Shown piece by piece: positions 50,669 through 59,163 of a DNA stretch of 64,000 bases. Source of the stretch: Amarobacillus sp046328225 (GTDB lineage: Bacteria > Chloroflexota > Dehalococcoidia > Tepidiformales > Tepidiformaceae); contig JAXLWZ010000002.1 of NCBI GenBank assembly GCA_046328225.1, positions 1 to 64,000 of the forward strand. The letters are read 5' to 3'. A model generated the notes under the pieces. That model was not told the DNA's origin, made no database searches, and saw only the letters and a list, made by a program, of their open reading frames with translations. The number at the start of each line of letters is the position of its first letter. Within the stretch, counting starts at the first letter, position 1. The position numbers and the translations under genes are program-made.

Positions 50669-52321
50669 GTGTCCCCTCAGTCCGCCGCGCCCGCCATGGG
50701 CGAGCTGCTCACGAACCGCCAGAAGGTGCTCATCTACGTCTCGCTGATGATCACGATGTTCATCAGCGCCCTCGACCAGTCGATTGTGGCGACCGCGACC
50801 CCGCGCATCCTCGCCGACCTGGGCGGTTTCCCGCTGCTCTCCTGGGTGTTCACGGTGTACCTGCTCGCCTCGACAGTGATCGTGCCGCTCGTGGGCAAGC
50901 TCAGCGACATGTTCGGGCGCAAGCCGTTCATCCTCGGCGGCATCGCCATCTTCGTGAGTGCATCCATGGCCTGCGGCCTGGCCCCGTCGATGCCCGCGCT
51001 CATCGCCGCGCGCGCCGCCCAGGGCGTGGGCGGCGGCCTCCTCTTCGGCTCCGTCTTCGCCACCCTCGGCGATATCTTCACGCCCATCCAGCGCGCCCGG
51101 TACATGGGCTACTTCATCAGCGCCTTCACGCTTGCCTCGCTCAGCGGCCCCACGATCGGCGGCTTCCTCACCGATGGCCCCGGCTGGCGCTGGTGCTTCT
51201 ACATCAACCTTCCCGTCGGCATCATCGCCTCGACCCTGATCTGGGTGAACCTGCCCATGGCCCGCAAGGGCGGCCGTCTCCGCGATATCGACTTCGCCGG
51301 CGCCGCGCTGCTCGGCACGGCCACCGTCTGCGCCCTCCTCGCCCTTGTCTGGGCGAACGAAAAGTACGGCTGGGGCGGCGCGCCCACCCTCGGACTCTTC
51401 GCCGCCGCCGGGCTGCTCGCCGTCGCCTTCGTGAAGCAGGAATCGCGCCACCCGCAGGCCATCCTCCCGCTCACCCTCTTCCGCAACCGCGTCTTCGTGC
51501 AGGCCAACGCGTTCACCGTCCTCCAGGGCGGCGGCATGATGGGCGCCGTCCAATACCTCCCGACCTTCATCCAGACCTCGCTCGGTGCGTCCGCGACCGC
51601 CTCCGGCATCGTCTCCACGCCCCAGTCCCTCGGCCTGCTCGCGACGAGCATCGTCGGCGGCCAGCTTGTCGCCCGGACCGGCCGCTGGAAGTACGGCGTC
51701 ATCGCCGGCGCGCTCTGCTCGGCCTTCGCCGCCTCGCTGATGATGACCCTCGATGTCGGTGTGCCGAAGTGGCACATCGCGCTCTTCATGGTGATTTTCG
51801 GCCTCGGCGGCGGCCTCATCGGCCCGACCATGTCCGTCGTCATCCAGAGCGCCGTCCCGCACGAGCAGATGGGCGTCGCCACCAGCGGCCGCCAGTTCTT
51901 CATGCAGATCGGCCAGGTGCTCGGCGTCGCCCTCTTCGGCGTCGTGTTCACGAACACCTACGCGAGCGCGTTCGATACCGAGCTCCCCGCGGAAGCGCGC
52001 ACCGCTCTCCCCGCCGACGCCTACGAGGAGTTCCGCGACCCGACGCTCGCGCTCGACCGCCTGCGCTTCGCCCGTGTGACGAAGGAGCTGCAGGGGCAGG
52101 AGGGCGGCCAGGAAGTGCTCGCCCAGACGGTCGAGGCCCAGAAAGAGGGCGTCGCCGACGCGATCAAGCGGCTCTACCAGTTCGCGAGCGTCGCCGGCGT
52201 CATCGTCGTGCTGCTCGCCATCTTCATCCCCGAAATCCCGCTGCGCCGCAACTTCGGGCCGCCCGCCGCGCGCCCCGAGGGCGAAGGCACGCCCGAGTTC
52301 GTCCCCATCGAAGCCCACTGA
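50669..52321 (+). CDS. DHA2-family MFS exporter (EmrB/QacA type)
   Basis: A 550-residue drug-proton antiporter with 14 helices. ALDQSIVATATPRILADLGG is the motif after helix 1; KLSDMFGRKP is the A-motif loop; QGVGGGLLFGSVFATLGDIF and the GPTIGGFL motif C follow. Members export dyes, cations and antibiotics. The start is set at GTG 50669 because CGGAG is 6 nt upstream; TTG 50645 would add 8 residues. A loop of about 80 residues near 430-510 (after helix 13) is helical and acidic. Confidence 0.88.
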   Translation: MSPQSAAPAMGELLTNRQKVLIYVSLMITMFISALDQSIVATATPRILADLGGFPLLSWVFTVYLLASTVIVPLVGKLSDMFGRKPFILGGIAIFVSASMACGLAPSMPALIAARAAQGVGGGLLFGSVFATLGDIFTPIQRARYMGYFISAFTLASLSGPTIGGFLTDGPGWRWCFYINLPVGIIASTLIWVNLPMARKGGRLRDIDFAGAALLGTATVCALLALVWANEKYGWGGAPTLGLFAAAGLLAVAFVKQESRHPQAILPLTLFRNRVFVQANAFTVLQGGGMMGAVQYLPTFIQTSLGASATASGIVSTPQSLGLLATSIVGGQLVARTGRWKYGVIAGALCSAFAASLMMTLDVGVPKWHIALFMVIFGLGGGLIGPTMSVVIQSAVPHEQMGVATSGRQFFMQIGQVLGVALFGVVFTNTYASAFDTELPAEARTALPADAYEEFRDPTLALDRLRFARVTKELQGQEGGQEVLAQTVEAQKEGVADAIKRLYQFASVAGVIVVLLAIFIPEIPLRRNFGPPAARPEGEGTPEFVPIEAH

Positions 52322-52468
52322 TCGCGCCTTCACGCGCGGTCCCGCCGGGGGCCGAAATTAGGTCCGGTGGGCGCAGCTCCTAAACCCCCTTGTCCGTACC
52401 ATACTCATCCCAAACGGACGTATCCTTTTGGGTGAGCGATTCTGGATACAAGAGGTGACTCAGGAGCC

Positions 52469-53533
52469 GTGCGTGTTGTGCTTGCGCTGCTTTGCGGCGC
52501 GGCGGTCCTGCTCGCAGCATGCGGGCCCATGGCAGCCGGACGGGAGCCCTCCTCGCTACCCGCCGGCATAGCGGAGCCCGCCCAGGTCCCCAACACAGCA
52601 TCGGATGTCCGCGAGACCCGTCCCGCGGCAACCGCCGGCGAGATTCTCGTGCGCGGCGGTTCGCATCGCTCCATCACGGCGCGCACCCAGCGCGACCCCG
52701 GGGCAACGGGATGCAACAAGGCCATGCCGTCAGGGCTCAAGGCCGGCGGAACCACCGTCCGCCAGCTCACCTCCGGGGGGCTGAAGCGGTCGTACCGGCT
52801 CCACATCCCGCCTTCCGCCACGATGTCCAAACCGGCGCCGATCGTGCTTAACTTCCATGGGCGCACCGGCACCGCCGCCGACCAGGAGGCGTACTCCGGC
52901 CTCCTCCCCATCGCCGACCGTGAGTCGTTCCTGCTCGTTTCGCCCGAAGGCACCGGCACCCCGACCGGCTGGTCGGCCGGGGCCACCCCCGCGAACAGCG
53001 TCGACGACATCAAGTTCGTGTCCGACCTCCTGGATACGCTCCAGAAGGAACTCTGCATCGATGGCGCGCGCGTGTATGCGATTGGCTTCTCCAACGGCGC
53101 CTTCATGGCATCGCGCGCCGCCTGCGAACTCCCCGACCGGATCACGGCGATCGCCGCCGTGGGCGGGCTGGACTACCCACAAAAAGGCTGCGGAGTACCC
53201 GTGCCTGTCATTGCCTTCCACGGTACCGCCGATGAGGTGGTACCGATCAGCGGCGGTCTCGTTCGCGCCTGGCAATACCCCGGCGCCTATGACGCCTTCA
53301 AGCATTGGGCCCAGAACAACGACTGCATCGAACCCTCCGACGGCGTCGGCATCGGCGGGGACGCGGTCTCGCTCGCCGGCGGCGATTGTCTCGCCGCGAC
53401 GGAGCTCGTCATCGTGAACGGCGCCGGCCATGTGTGGCCCGGTTCGCCCGCCCTGCCCAAGCAGGTGGCGACCGCGGTCCCCGGCCCGGAGCTCATCTGG
53501 CAGTTCCTCTCACGTCAGCGAATCGGGAGCTGA
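52469..53533 (+). CDS. Lipoprotein alpha/beta-hydrolase (PHB depolymerase/feruloyl esterase-like)
   Basis: A 354-residue exported enzyme. LLAAC gives a lipidated Cys at 18. The catalytic triad can be read: S in GFSNG, D in HGTADEVVP and H in GAGHVWPG. The HFNHGRTGT-type oxyanion loop (LNFHGRTGTAADQE) and the YAIGFSNGAFMAS turn fit the family of extracellular polyester and phenolic ester hydrolases. GTG 52469 follows AGGAG. Terminator at 53561. Confidence 0.82.
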   Translation: MRVVLALLCGAAVLLAACGPMAAGREPSSLPAGIAEPAQVPNTASDVRETRPAATAGEILVRGGSHRSITARTQRDPGATGCNKAMPSGLKAGGTTVRQLTSGGLKRSYRLHIPPSATMSKPAPIVLNFHGRTGTAADQEAYSGLLPIADRESFLLVSPEGTGTPTGWSAGATPANSVDDIKFVSDLLDTLQKELCIDGARVYAIGFSNGAFMASRAACELPDRITAIAAVGGLDYPQKGCGVPVPVIAFHGTADEVVPISGGLVRAWQYPGAYDAFKHWAQNNDCIEPSDGVGIGGDAVSLAGGDCLAATELVIVNGAGHVWPGSPALPKQVATAVPGPELIWQFLSRQRIGS

Positions 53534-53560
53534 ATCCCGGTTCGCACGGCCCATACACCG

Positions 53561-53586
53561 CGAAGGCCCCGGAAACGGGGCCTTCG
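53561..53586 (+). terminator. Terminator after esterase gene
   Basis: A 10-bp stem CGAAGGCCCC/GGGGCCTTCG with a 6-nt loop, 27 nt past the stop, followed by TCATTGTT. Confidence 0.8.
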
Positions 53587-53682
53587 TCATTGTTACCCGT
53601 TCGCGAGCAATCTCGCCCGCCCGCCGTGCCCTGCGGTTCGCCCTCCGGGGCACACTCGGGGCACTACCAGCGGAGGTATGCC

Positions 53683-53907
53683 ATGCCGAGCAAGCGCCAG
53701 CGCACCGTCGCCCCCACGCCGGAAGACACCGGCGCGGACCCGAATCGCCGCTTCGGCAACGTCGTCGATGATGAAGCCGCCGATTCCTTCCCGGCGAGCG
53801 ACCCGCCGTCGCACACGCCGCTCACGGGCCAGTCGTTCCCCGACGAGGAGACCATTCGCCGCGCCCAGGAACGCGCCCGCAAGGACGCGCAGGAGCAGCA
53901 GCAGTAG
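53683..53907 (+). CDS. Small acidic protein with SFPASDPPS motif
   Basis: A 74-residue hydrophilic protein. DEAADSFPASDPPSHTP resembles a short motif that I recall in small proteobacterial proteins of unknown role. N-terminal basic and C-terminal Glu/Gln/Lys-rich ends suggest flexibility. CGGAGG lies 6 nt before ATG 53683; another ATG at 53678 is out of frame. It has no operon partner. Confidence 0.55.
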   Translation: MPSKRQRTVAPTPEDTGADPNRRFGNVVDDEAADSFPASDPPSHTPLTGQSFPDEETIRRAQERARKDAQEQQQ

Positions 53908-53956
53908 ATCGCGGGAGCTATCGTGCGGTCAGCTCCGGCGACATCGGACCCGCGAG

Positions 53957-54511
53957 CTACACCTCGCCGCGCAGATGCAGCGTCATGTGGATGTTGATCG
54001 CCGCCTGGAGCTGGGCGTCGACCTCCGGGTGGCGCTTGCGAATCTCCACCGCGAACTCGTTCATCGGCATCCGGCGGCGTTCGAAGCGCGACTTCGCGCC
54101 GAGGTCCTTGATCGCTTTCGCCGAGACCAGGTACACGGGCCGCACCGTCGCGGCGCCGGCCTCGTAGTCCGGGTTGTGGCTCGTCGCGCGGCAATCGAAG
54201 TAGCCGAGGAGTTGCGTGCGGCCCGGCGTGGCACCCGTCTGCTCTAGCACCACCCGCTTCACCCACGCCGCCGGCTTCTCGCCGCCTTCGAACGCGCCGC
54301 CGACGACGCCGAAGCGCTCCGTCCCCTTCTCGCGGGTCAGGTACCCCTTGTCGGCCATGCAGACGACCACGTAGCCGAGCGTCGTGGGCGCGCCATCCGG
54401 CAGTTCGTCCGTTTCCACCCAGCGGCCACGCCAGTGGTCGCCAAGGTTCAGCTCGACGACCGCGAGGGGATCGGGGATGTAGATGTTCATGTCCATCGGG
54501 GGCATGACCAT
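53957..54511 (-). CDS. Nudix-fold protein with degenerate box
   Basis: A 184-residue protein. GVVGGAFEGGEKPAAWVKRV and the following VLEQTGA align with the Nudix box GX5EX7REUXEEXGU, but two Glu are changed (RE to RV, EE to EQ), which would harm metal binding. The flanking strands (LGYVVVCMADKGYLT and LGYFDCRATSHNPDY) fit the fold. It may bind rather than hydrolyse a substrate, or be an isomerase. It is the third gene of an MBL-GcvT-Nudix-like operon (2-nt gap). GGAGAAG precedes ATG 54511 by 8 nt. Confidence 0.55.
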   Translation of the reverse strand: MVMPPMDMNIYIPDPLAVVELNLGDHWRGRWVETDELPDGAPTTLGYVVVCMADKGYLTREKGTERFGVVGGAFEGGEKPAAWVKRVVLEQTGATPGRTQLLGYFDCRATSHNPDYEAGAATVRPVYLVSAKAIKDLGAKSRFERRRMPMNEFAVEIRKRHPEVDAQLQAAINIHMTLHLRGEV

Positions 54512-54513
54512 AG

Positions 54514-55560
54514 TCAGCTTCTCCGGCGCAAAAAGGGCTTGGCGGTAATCGTGGCGCGAATCCCCGCAAGGTCAAGCTCCGCACCCGGCAGCGCCACCGC
54601 CGTCGCGATTGATGCCAGCCCGATCACGCTCCCGAGCCCGAACGACCGCACGCACGAGCGCAGTTCGCCCACGCGGGTGCCGCCTGCGGTGATGGGTGTC
54701 CCCGCCGCGGGCACGGCCTCGCCTTCGAGCAGCACGGCACTGAGGATGACGCCCTCGGCGCCTCCATCGATGCCGAGCAGCTGGTCGAGGTCCGCCTGCG
54801 CGGGTGTGTAGCCCGGGAGCAGGTCCGGGTCGAAGGCGGGGATGCACGCCTCGATGCGCGCACTTTCCAGCGCCGCCGCTCCCGCGAGCGGCACGCCCGC
54901 CGCCGCCAGCGTCTCGATGACGTGCTGCGCCACCGCGGGCGCGAGCATGAATTCGAAGCCATCCTCGCCGATGTCGGTCGTGCGCGTGACGAGCGTGCGG
55001 AAGCCGTGGAATTCGAAGGTGACCGTGTGCAGGCGCTGCAGCCGCGCGGGCAACCCCTCGCCGAGGTGCTGTTCGCAGAGCGCGGCCGCCGCCGGCCCGG
55101 CGACTCCCAGCAGGCAGGTGCTCTCCGTGCGGTCCTCCACCTGGACGTCCCAGTCCGCGCCCTTCGCCGCCTGTAGCCGTTCGAAGGTGTCGAAGCGCTG
55201 GCCCGGCTCGCCCGTCACCAGGTAGGCGATCCCGCCCGTGCGCGCGATGAGCGCGAGGTCGGTGATGGCGCCGCCCTCGCTGAGCGCCGCGGCACGCATC
55301 GCCCGGCCCTCCTCAAGCTCGTCCACGTGCCCGGCGAACACCGCCGACAGCAGCTCGCTCGCGTCCGTCCCCGAGACAATGAAACGGCTGTGGTGCGAAC
55401 GGTCGAACATCGCCGCGTGGCCGCGAAGGGCGGCGTGCTCCCGCGCCGCGTCGCCATACTGCTCCGGCAGCGACCAGCCCGTGCGCATCGCGAACGTCGC
55501 GCCCGCGGCCTGGTGGATCTCCCGGAGCGCGAGGTGGTACCGCCGGTCGTTCTGCGTCAT
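54514..55560 (-). CDS. GcvT/YgfZ-type aminomethyltransferase-like protein
   Basis: A 348-residue folate-dependent methyltransferase-like fold. MRTGWSLPEQYGDAAREHAA and AMFDRSHHSRFIVSGTDASELL are the opening of GcvT-type proteins. ESARIEACIPAFDPDLLPGY stands where GcvT has its RLEAGxPxxGxD folate-site pattern, so it is altered. Members include glycine cleavage T, dimethylglycine and DMSP demethylases. No gcvH or gcvP is nearby, so demethylation of another amine or sulfonium substrate is plausible. The ATG at 55560 overlaps the MBL stop (ATGA). Confidence 0.7.
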   Translation of the reverse strand: MTQNDRRYHLALREIHQAAGATFAMRTGWSLPEQYGDAAREHAALRGHAAMFDRSHHSRFIVSGTDASELLSAVFAGHVDELEEGRAMRAAALSEGGAITDLALIARTGGIAYLVTGEPGQRFDTFERLQAAKGADWDVQVEDRTESTCLLGVAGPAAAALCEQHLGEGLPARLQRLHTVTFEFHGFRTLVTRTTDIGEDGFEFMLAPAVAQHVIETLAAAGVPLAGAAALESARIEACIPAFDPDLLPGYTPAQADLDQLLGIDGGAEGVILSAVLLEGEAVPAAGTPITAGGTRVGELRSCVRSFGLGSVIGLASIATAVALPGAELDLAGIRATITAKPFLRRRS

Positions 55561-56420
55561 TCCGTGACGAACGTGCGGCGGCCGTCGCGCTCGGTCAAGC
55601 GGCCCACGCCCGGGAACTCCGCGTGCGTGAGGATGAGGAGCGCGTTCTCCCGGATCGCGCGCTCCGCCAGCTTCTTCTTCGATTCCAAAGAAACCAGCGG
55701 CAGGATATCGAACGCCGCGATCCACGCCGGCCGTTCGAGCTGCACCGCATGGTGCACCAGGTCGCCCGTGTAGAGGGCGGTCTCGCCGTTCGAGCTCAGC
55801 ACCAGGGCGGCGTGGTCGGCGGTATGGCCCGGCATCGCGAGGAAGTGGACCCCGGGCATCACGCTCGCCTCACCCGTCACCAGCTCAAGCTGCCCCGTCG
55901 CAGCCAGCGGTTCGAAGTTCTCGGCGAAGTATGTGCCCCGCGTGCGTTCGTTGGGGTGCATCGCGGCCTCGTACTCGCCTGCCTGGATGAAGTAGCGCGC
56001 CCGCGGGAAAGTGGGCACGAGCGTGCCGTCGTCGCGCCGGATGGTGTTCCAGCCGCAGTGGTCCGTATGCAGGTGGGTGTTCGCGACCGCGGTCACGTCC
56101 TCGGGCCGAAGATCCAACCGCGCCAGCGCCTGGAGCAGGTAGCCGTAGTCGCCGGGGAAGCTCTTTTCGCGCACCTGGGGGCCGTGCTTGTTCCCCATTC
56201 CGGTCTCGATGAGGAGCACGTCGCTGCCGCGCCGCACGACCATGCAGTTCAACCCCAGTGCCATGCGGTGCTGCGCATCGATGTGGTCCACGCCGATGAC
56301 GGGCTCCCAGAGCAGGCGCGGCACGAGCCCGTTCACGGCCCCTGCGTCGAGCTTGATGAAGCCGTCGGAGACGATCGCGAGGTCGAATTCGCCCACCCGG
56401 TAGGTTCGCGCGCTATCCAC
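55557..56420 (-). CDS. MBL-fold metallohydrolase
   Basis: A 287-residue metallo-beta-lactamase fold protein. The metal motif is H116-L-H118-T-D120-H121 (THLHTDH), followed by His in MPGHTADH, Asp in YTGDLVHH and the last His in LTHAEFPG. The family includes lactonases, glyoxalase II and esterases. GTG 56420 is 6 nt behind TAGCAT (leaderless). It starts the MBL-GcvT-Nudix-like operon. Confidence 0.82.
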   Translation of the reverse strand: MDSARTYRVGEFDLAIVSDGFIKLDAGAVNGLVPRLLWEPVIGVDHIDAQHRMALGLNCMVVRRGSDVLLIETGMGNKHGPQVREKSFPGDYGYLLQALARLDLRPEDVTAVANTHLHTDHCGWNTIRRDDGTLVPTFPRARYFIQAGEYEAAMHPNERTRGTYFAENFEPLAATGQLELVTGEASVMPGVHFLAMPGHTADHAALVLSSNGETALYTGDLVHHAVQLERPAWIAAFDILPLVSLESKKKLAERAIRENALLILTHAEFPGVGRLTERDGRRTFVTE

Positions 56421-56426
56421 GCCCGC

Positions 56427-56432
56427 ATGCTA
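56427..56432 (-). promoter_or_regulatory. -10 box, leaderless start at 56420
   Basis: TAGCAT on the minus strand is followed by 6 nt and the GTG start of the MBL operon. Confidence 0.5.
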
Positions 56433-56486
56433 CAGGAGCGCGCGGCGAGGGCGCAGGGCGTGCTCTCGCCTGACCCGCCTTTGGCC

Positions 56487-56492
56487 TACCAT
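56487..56492 (+). promoter_or_regulatory. -10 box, leaderless start at 56501
   Basis: TACCAT is followed by 8 nt and the murJ ATG; no Shine-Dalgarno. Confidence 0.45.
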
Positions 56493-56500
56493 GGGCGGCG

Positions 56501-58084
56501 ATGACCGGCGCCCCCGCCACGGACCCGGCGGCGCCCGCACCGCGCGCGGGCGGCCTTGCCATCGCCGCCGCCATCGTCGCCTTCGGGTTCCTCGGCTCCC
56601 GCCTGCTGGGCGTGCTGCGCACCGTCGCCATCGCCGAGGCGTTCGGTTCGAGCCCCGAGCTCGATGCCTACTGGGTCGCGTTCCGCATCCCCGACCTGAT
56701 TTTCCAGGTGCTCGCGGGGGCCACGCTCGGCAGCGCCTTCATCCCCGTGTTCGCACGCCTCTACCGCCGCGAAGGCGAAGAGCGCGCGTGGCGGCTCGCC
56801 AGCAACGTCCTCAACCTCATAACCGTCTCCACCGCCGTCCTCTGCCTGGTCGCGTTCGCCTTCGCGCCGCTGATCGTGCCCCTGCTGGCGCCGGGCCTCG
56901 GCGGCGATATCGGCCGCCACGACGAGCTCACCGCGAAGGCCGTCTCCCTCACCCGCCTGATGCTGCTCTCGCCGCTGCTGTTCTCCATCAGCGGCATGGT
57001 CACCGGCATCCTCAACGCGCGGCGGGCGTTCTTCCTGCCCGCGCTCGCGCCGATGGTCTACAACCTGGCCATCATCCTCGGCGCGCTCGTGCTTTCCGGC
57101 CCATTCGGGGTCGAAGGGCTCGCCGTGGGCGTGGTCGCCGGCGCGGGGCTGCATCTCGCCACGCAGCTGCCCGGCCTCGTGCGCGAACGCATGCGCTACA
57201 GCCTCACCTTCGATTGGCGCGACGCCCCCGTGCGCGAGGTCGGCCGCCTGATGGGCCCGCGCGTCATCGGTCTCGCCGCCGCCCAGGTGAACTTCGTCAT
57301 CACCACCTACTTCGCCTCGAAAGTCGGCGATTCCGCCATTTCCAACCTGACCTACGCCTGGCTGCTGGCCGGGCTGCCGCTCGCGCTCTTTGGCATGGCG
57401 CTCTCCACGGCCGTCTTCCCCACGCTCGCCGAACACAGCGCCGACGAGAACATGGAGGCGCTCCGCGGGACGGTCTCGCAGGTGCTGCGCATCATCATGT
57501 TCCTCACCATCCCCGCGGCCATCGGGCTGGCGCTGCTGCGCGGCCCCGCGACGGTCCTCCTGCTCCAGCGCGGCGAATTCACCGCCGCCGATGCCGCCAT
57601 CACCGCCTCGGCCCTGGGCTGGTACTGCCTTGGCATCGTCCCGCAGGCCGGCATCGAAATACACAGCCGCGGTTTCTACGCCCTCGGCGATACCCGCACC
57701 CCGGTGATGCTCGCGGTCGGGGCCGTGGTCGTGAACTTCGTGCTCAGCGCTATCCTCTGGAGCCACTTCGAGCACGAGGGCCTGGCGTTCAGCGTGTCGG
57801 CGGCTTCGTGGGCCGAATGGCTGCTCCTCTGGCGTGCGTACGGCACGCGCACCGGCGCCGAGGCCGCGCCCGACCTCGCGCACATCGCGCGCGTCGCCTT
57901 CGCCGCCGCCGCCATGGGCCTCTTCATCGCCCTCTTCTTCAGCCAGTACGAGAACGCGACCATGGCCCAGAACGCCGTCACCGCCATCGCGGGCGCCGCC
58001 GCGGGCGGGCTGGTCTACGCCGCGCTCGGCTCCTGGTTCCGCATGCCCGAACTCACCGAGGCCGTTCGCCGCCTCCGCCGCTGA
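56501..58084 (+). CDS. murJ: Lipid II flippase MurJ
   Basis: A 527-residue membrane protein with about 14 helices. FGFLGSRLLGVLRTVAIAEA and DAYWVAFRIPDLIFQVLAGA, with conserved Arg and Asp residues of the central cavity, are MurJ/MviN signatures; GALGSAFIPVF follows in variant form. It moves lipid II across the membrane for peptidoglycan synthesis, evidence that this organism makes a murein wall. A typical length; no frameshift. Confidence 0.92.
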   Translation: MTGAPATDPAAPAPRAGGLAIAAAIVAFGFLGSRLLGVLRTVAIAEAFGSSPELDAYWVAFRIPDLIFQVLAGATLGSAFIPVFARLYRREGEERAWRLASNVLNLITVSTAVLCLVAFAFAPLIVPLLAPGLGGDIGRHDELTAKAVSLTRLMLLSPLLFSISGMVTGILNARRAFFLPALAPMVYNLAIILGALVLSGPFGVEGLAVGVVAGAGLHLATQLPGLVRERMRYSLTFDWRDAPVREVGRLMGPRVIGLAAAQVNFVITTYFASKVGDSAISNLTYAWLLAGLPLALFGMALSTAVFPTLAEHSADENMEALRGTVSQVLRIIMFLTIPAAIGLALLRGPATVLLLQRGEFTAADAAITASALGWYCLGIVPQAGIEIHSRGFYALGDTRTPVMLAVGAVVVNFVLSAILWSHFEHEGLAFSVSAASWAEWLLLWRAYGTRTGAEAAPDLAHIARVAFAAAAMGLFIALFFSQYENATMAQNAVTAIAGAAAGGLVYAALGSWFRMPELTEAVRRLRR

Positions 58085-58149
58085 CGGACCGCTCGCCCTC
58101 GCACCCCTCCCCCGGTAGCATCCGTGCCACACACCCCCGGAGGTCCGCT

Positions 58150-58920
58150 ATGTCCGTCGTTGAATTCTCGCTCGCCGGGAAGGTCGCCATCGTCACCGGG
58201 GGGAGCCGCGGCATCGGGCGCTCCATCGCCGTCGGGCTCGCCGAAGCCGGCGCCGATGTCGTCGTCGCCGCGCGCAAGCCCGAAGCGCTCGAGGAGAGCG
58301 TCGCCGCCATCGCCGCCACCGGCCGCAAGAGCATCGCCATCCCCACCAACGTCCGCGACATGGACGCCCTCCAAAACCTGGTCGACCAGACGAAGGCGCA
58401 GCTCGGCCGCGTCGACATCCTCGTGAACAACGCCGCCACGAACCCCGTCTTCGGCCCCGTCGCGAATCTCGACGAGCGCGCCTGGGACACCGTCATGAAC
58501 ACGAACGTGAAATCGCTCTTCTTCCTTTCGAAGATGGCGCGGGCGGTGATGCTCGAACAGGGCCAGGGCGGCAGCATCATCAATGTCAGCTCCACCGGCG
58601 GGTTCCGCGCGTCCGGCGGCCTCGGCGCCTATTCGGTCTCGAAGGCGGCCGTGATCATGCTCACGCAGGTCTGCGCCAAGGAGTGGGGCCGCGATGGCAT
58701 CCGCGTGAACTGCATCGCCCCGGGCCTCATCAAGACCGAGTTCTCTCGCGCCCTCTGGGATAACGAAGCGGCCCGGCAGGGCGGCGGCAACAGCGGCGCG
58801 CCCCTCGGCCGCATCGGCATGCCCTACGAAATGGCCGGCGCCGCCGTCTACTTCGCCAGCGCCGCCTCGTCCTTCACCACCGGCCAGACCCTGGTGCTCG
58901 ACGGTGGCTCGCTCGCGTAA
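58150..58920 (+). CDS. Short-chain dehydrogenase/reductase (SDR)
   Basis: A 256-residue classical SDR. The cofactor motif is TGGSRGIG (16-23), NNAA follows at 93-96, and the catalytic set is N-S148-Y161-K165. KP in AARKPEAL suggests NADP use is possible. The C-terminus (LDGGSLA) is standard. It oxidises or reduces a hydroxyl/keto group; substrate unknown. GGAGG precedes the ATG by 6-7 nt. It overlaps the next small membrane gene by 17 nt. Confidence 0.85.
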   Translation: MSVVEFSLAGKVAIVTGGSRGIGRSIAVGLAEAGADVVVAARKPEALEESVAAIAATGRKSIAIPTNVRDMDALQNLVDQTKAQLGRVDILVNNAATNPVFGPVANLDERAWDTVMNTNVKSLFFLSKMARAVMLEQGQGGSIINVSSTGGFRASGGLGAYSVSKAAVIMLTQVCAKEWGRDGIRVNCIAPGLIKTEFSRALWDNEAARQGGGNSGAPLGRIGMPYEMAGAAVYFASAASSFTTGQTLVLDGGSLA

Positions 58921-59155
58921 GGCGGCGGAGCCCGCGTCCGCCATCGATATCCCGCCCCCGCCCGCCCGGCGAGGGGGCCTCGCGCGGGTGCTGCTGCTCC
59001 CCGTCCGGCCCTTCATCGCGCTCGCCCGGAAGCTCTACCGGCTGGTCCGGAAAGTGGTGCGGCTGCTCTTCATCGGCGCCATCATCACCGCCATCGTCAC
59101 CCTGCTCGATGCCGTGCTCTCGCCCTCCGGAAAGGACCGCGACCGCGGGGCGTAG
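58904..59155 (+). CDS. Small membrane protein of unknown function
   Basis: An 83-residue protein: a Pro/Ala-rich N-terminus, an amphipathic basic helix (LARKLYRLVRKVVRLL) and one transmembrane helix (FIGAIITAIVTLLDAV), then an acidic tail. GTG 58904 lies inside the SDR end (17-nt overlap), so it is coupled to the SDR. The family is not recognised. Confidence 0.5.
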   Translation: MARSRKAAEPASAIDIPPPPARRGGLARVLLLPVRPFIALARKLYRLVRKVVRLLFIGAIITAIVTLLDAVLSPSGKDRDRGA

Positions 59156-59163
59156 GTGGCCTG

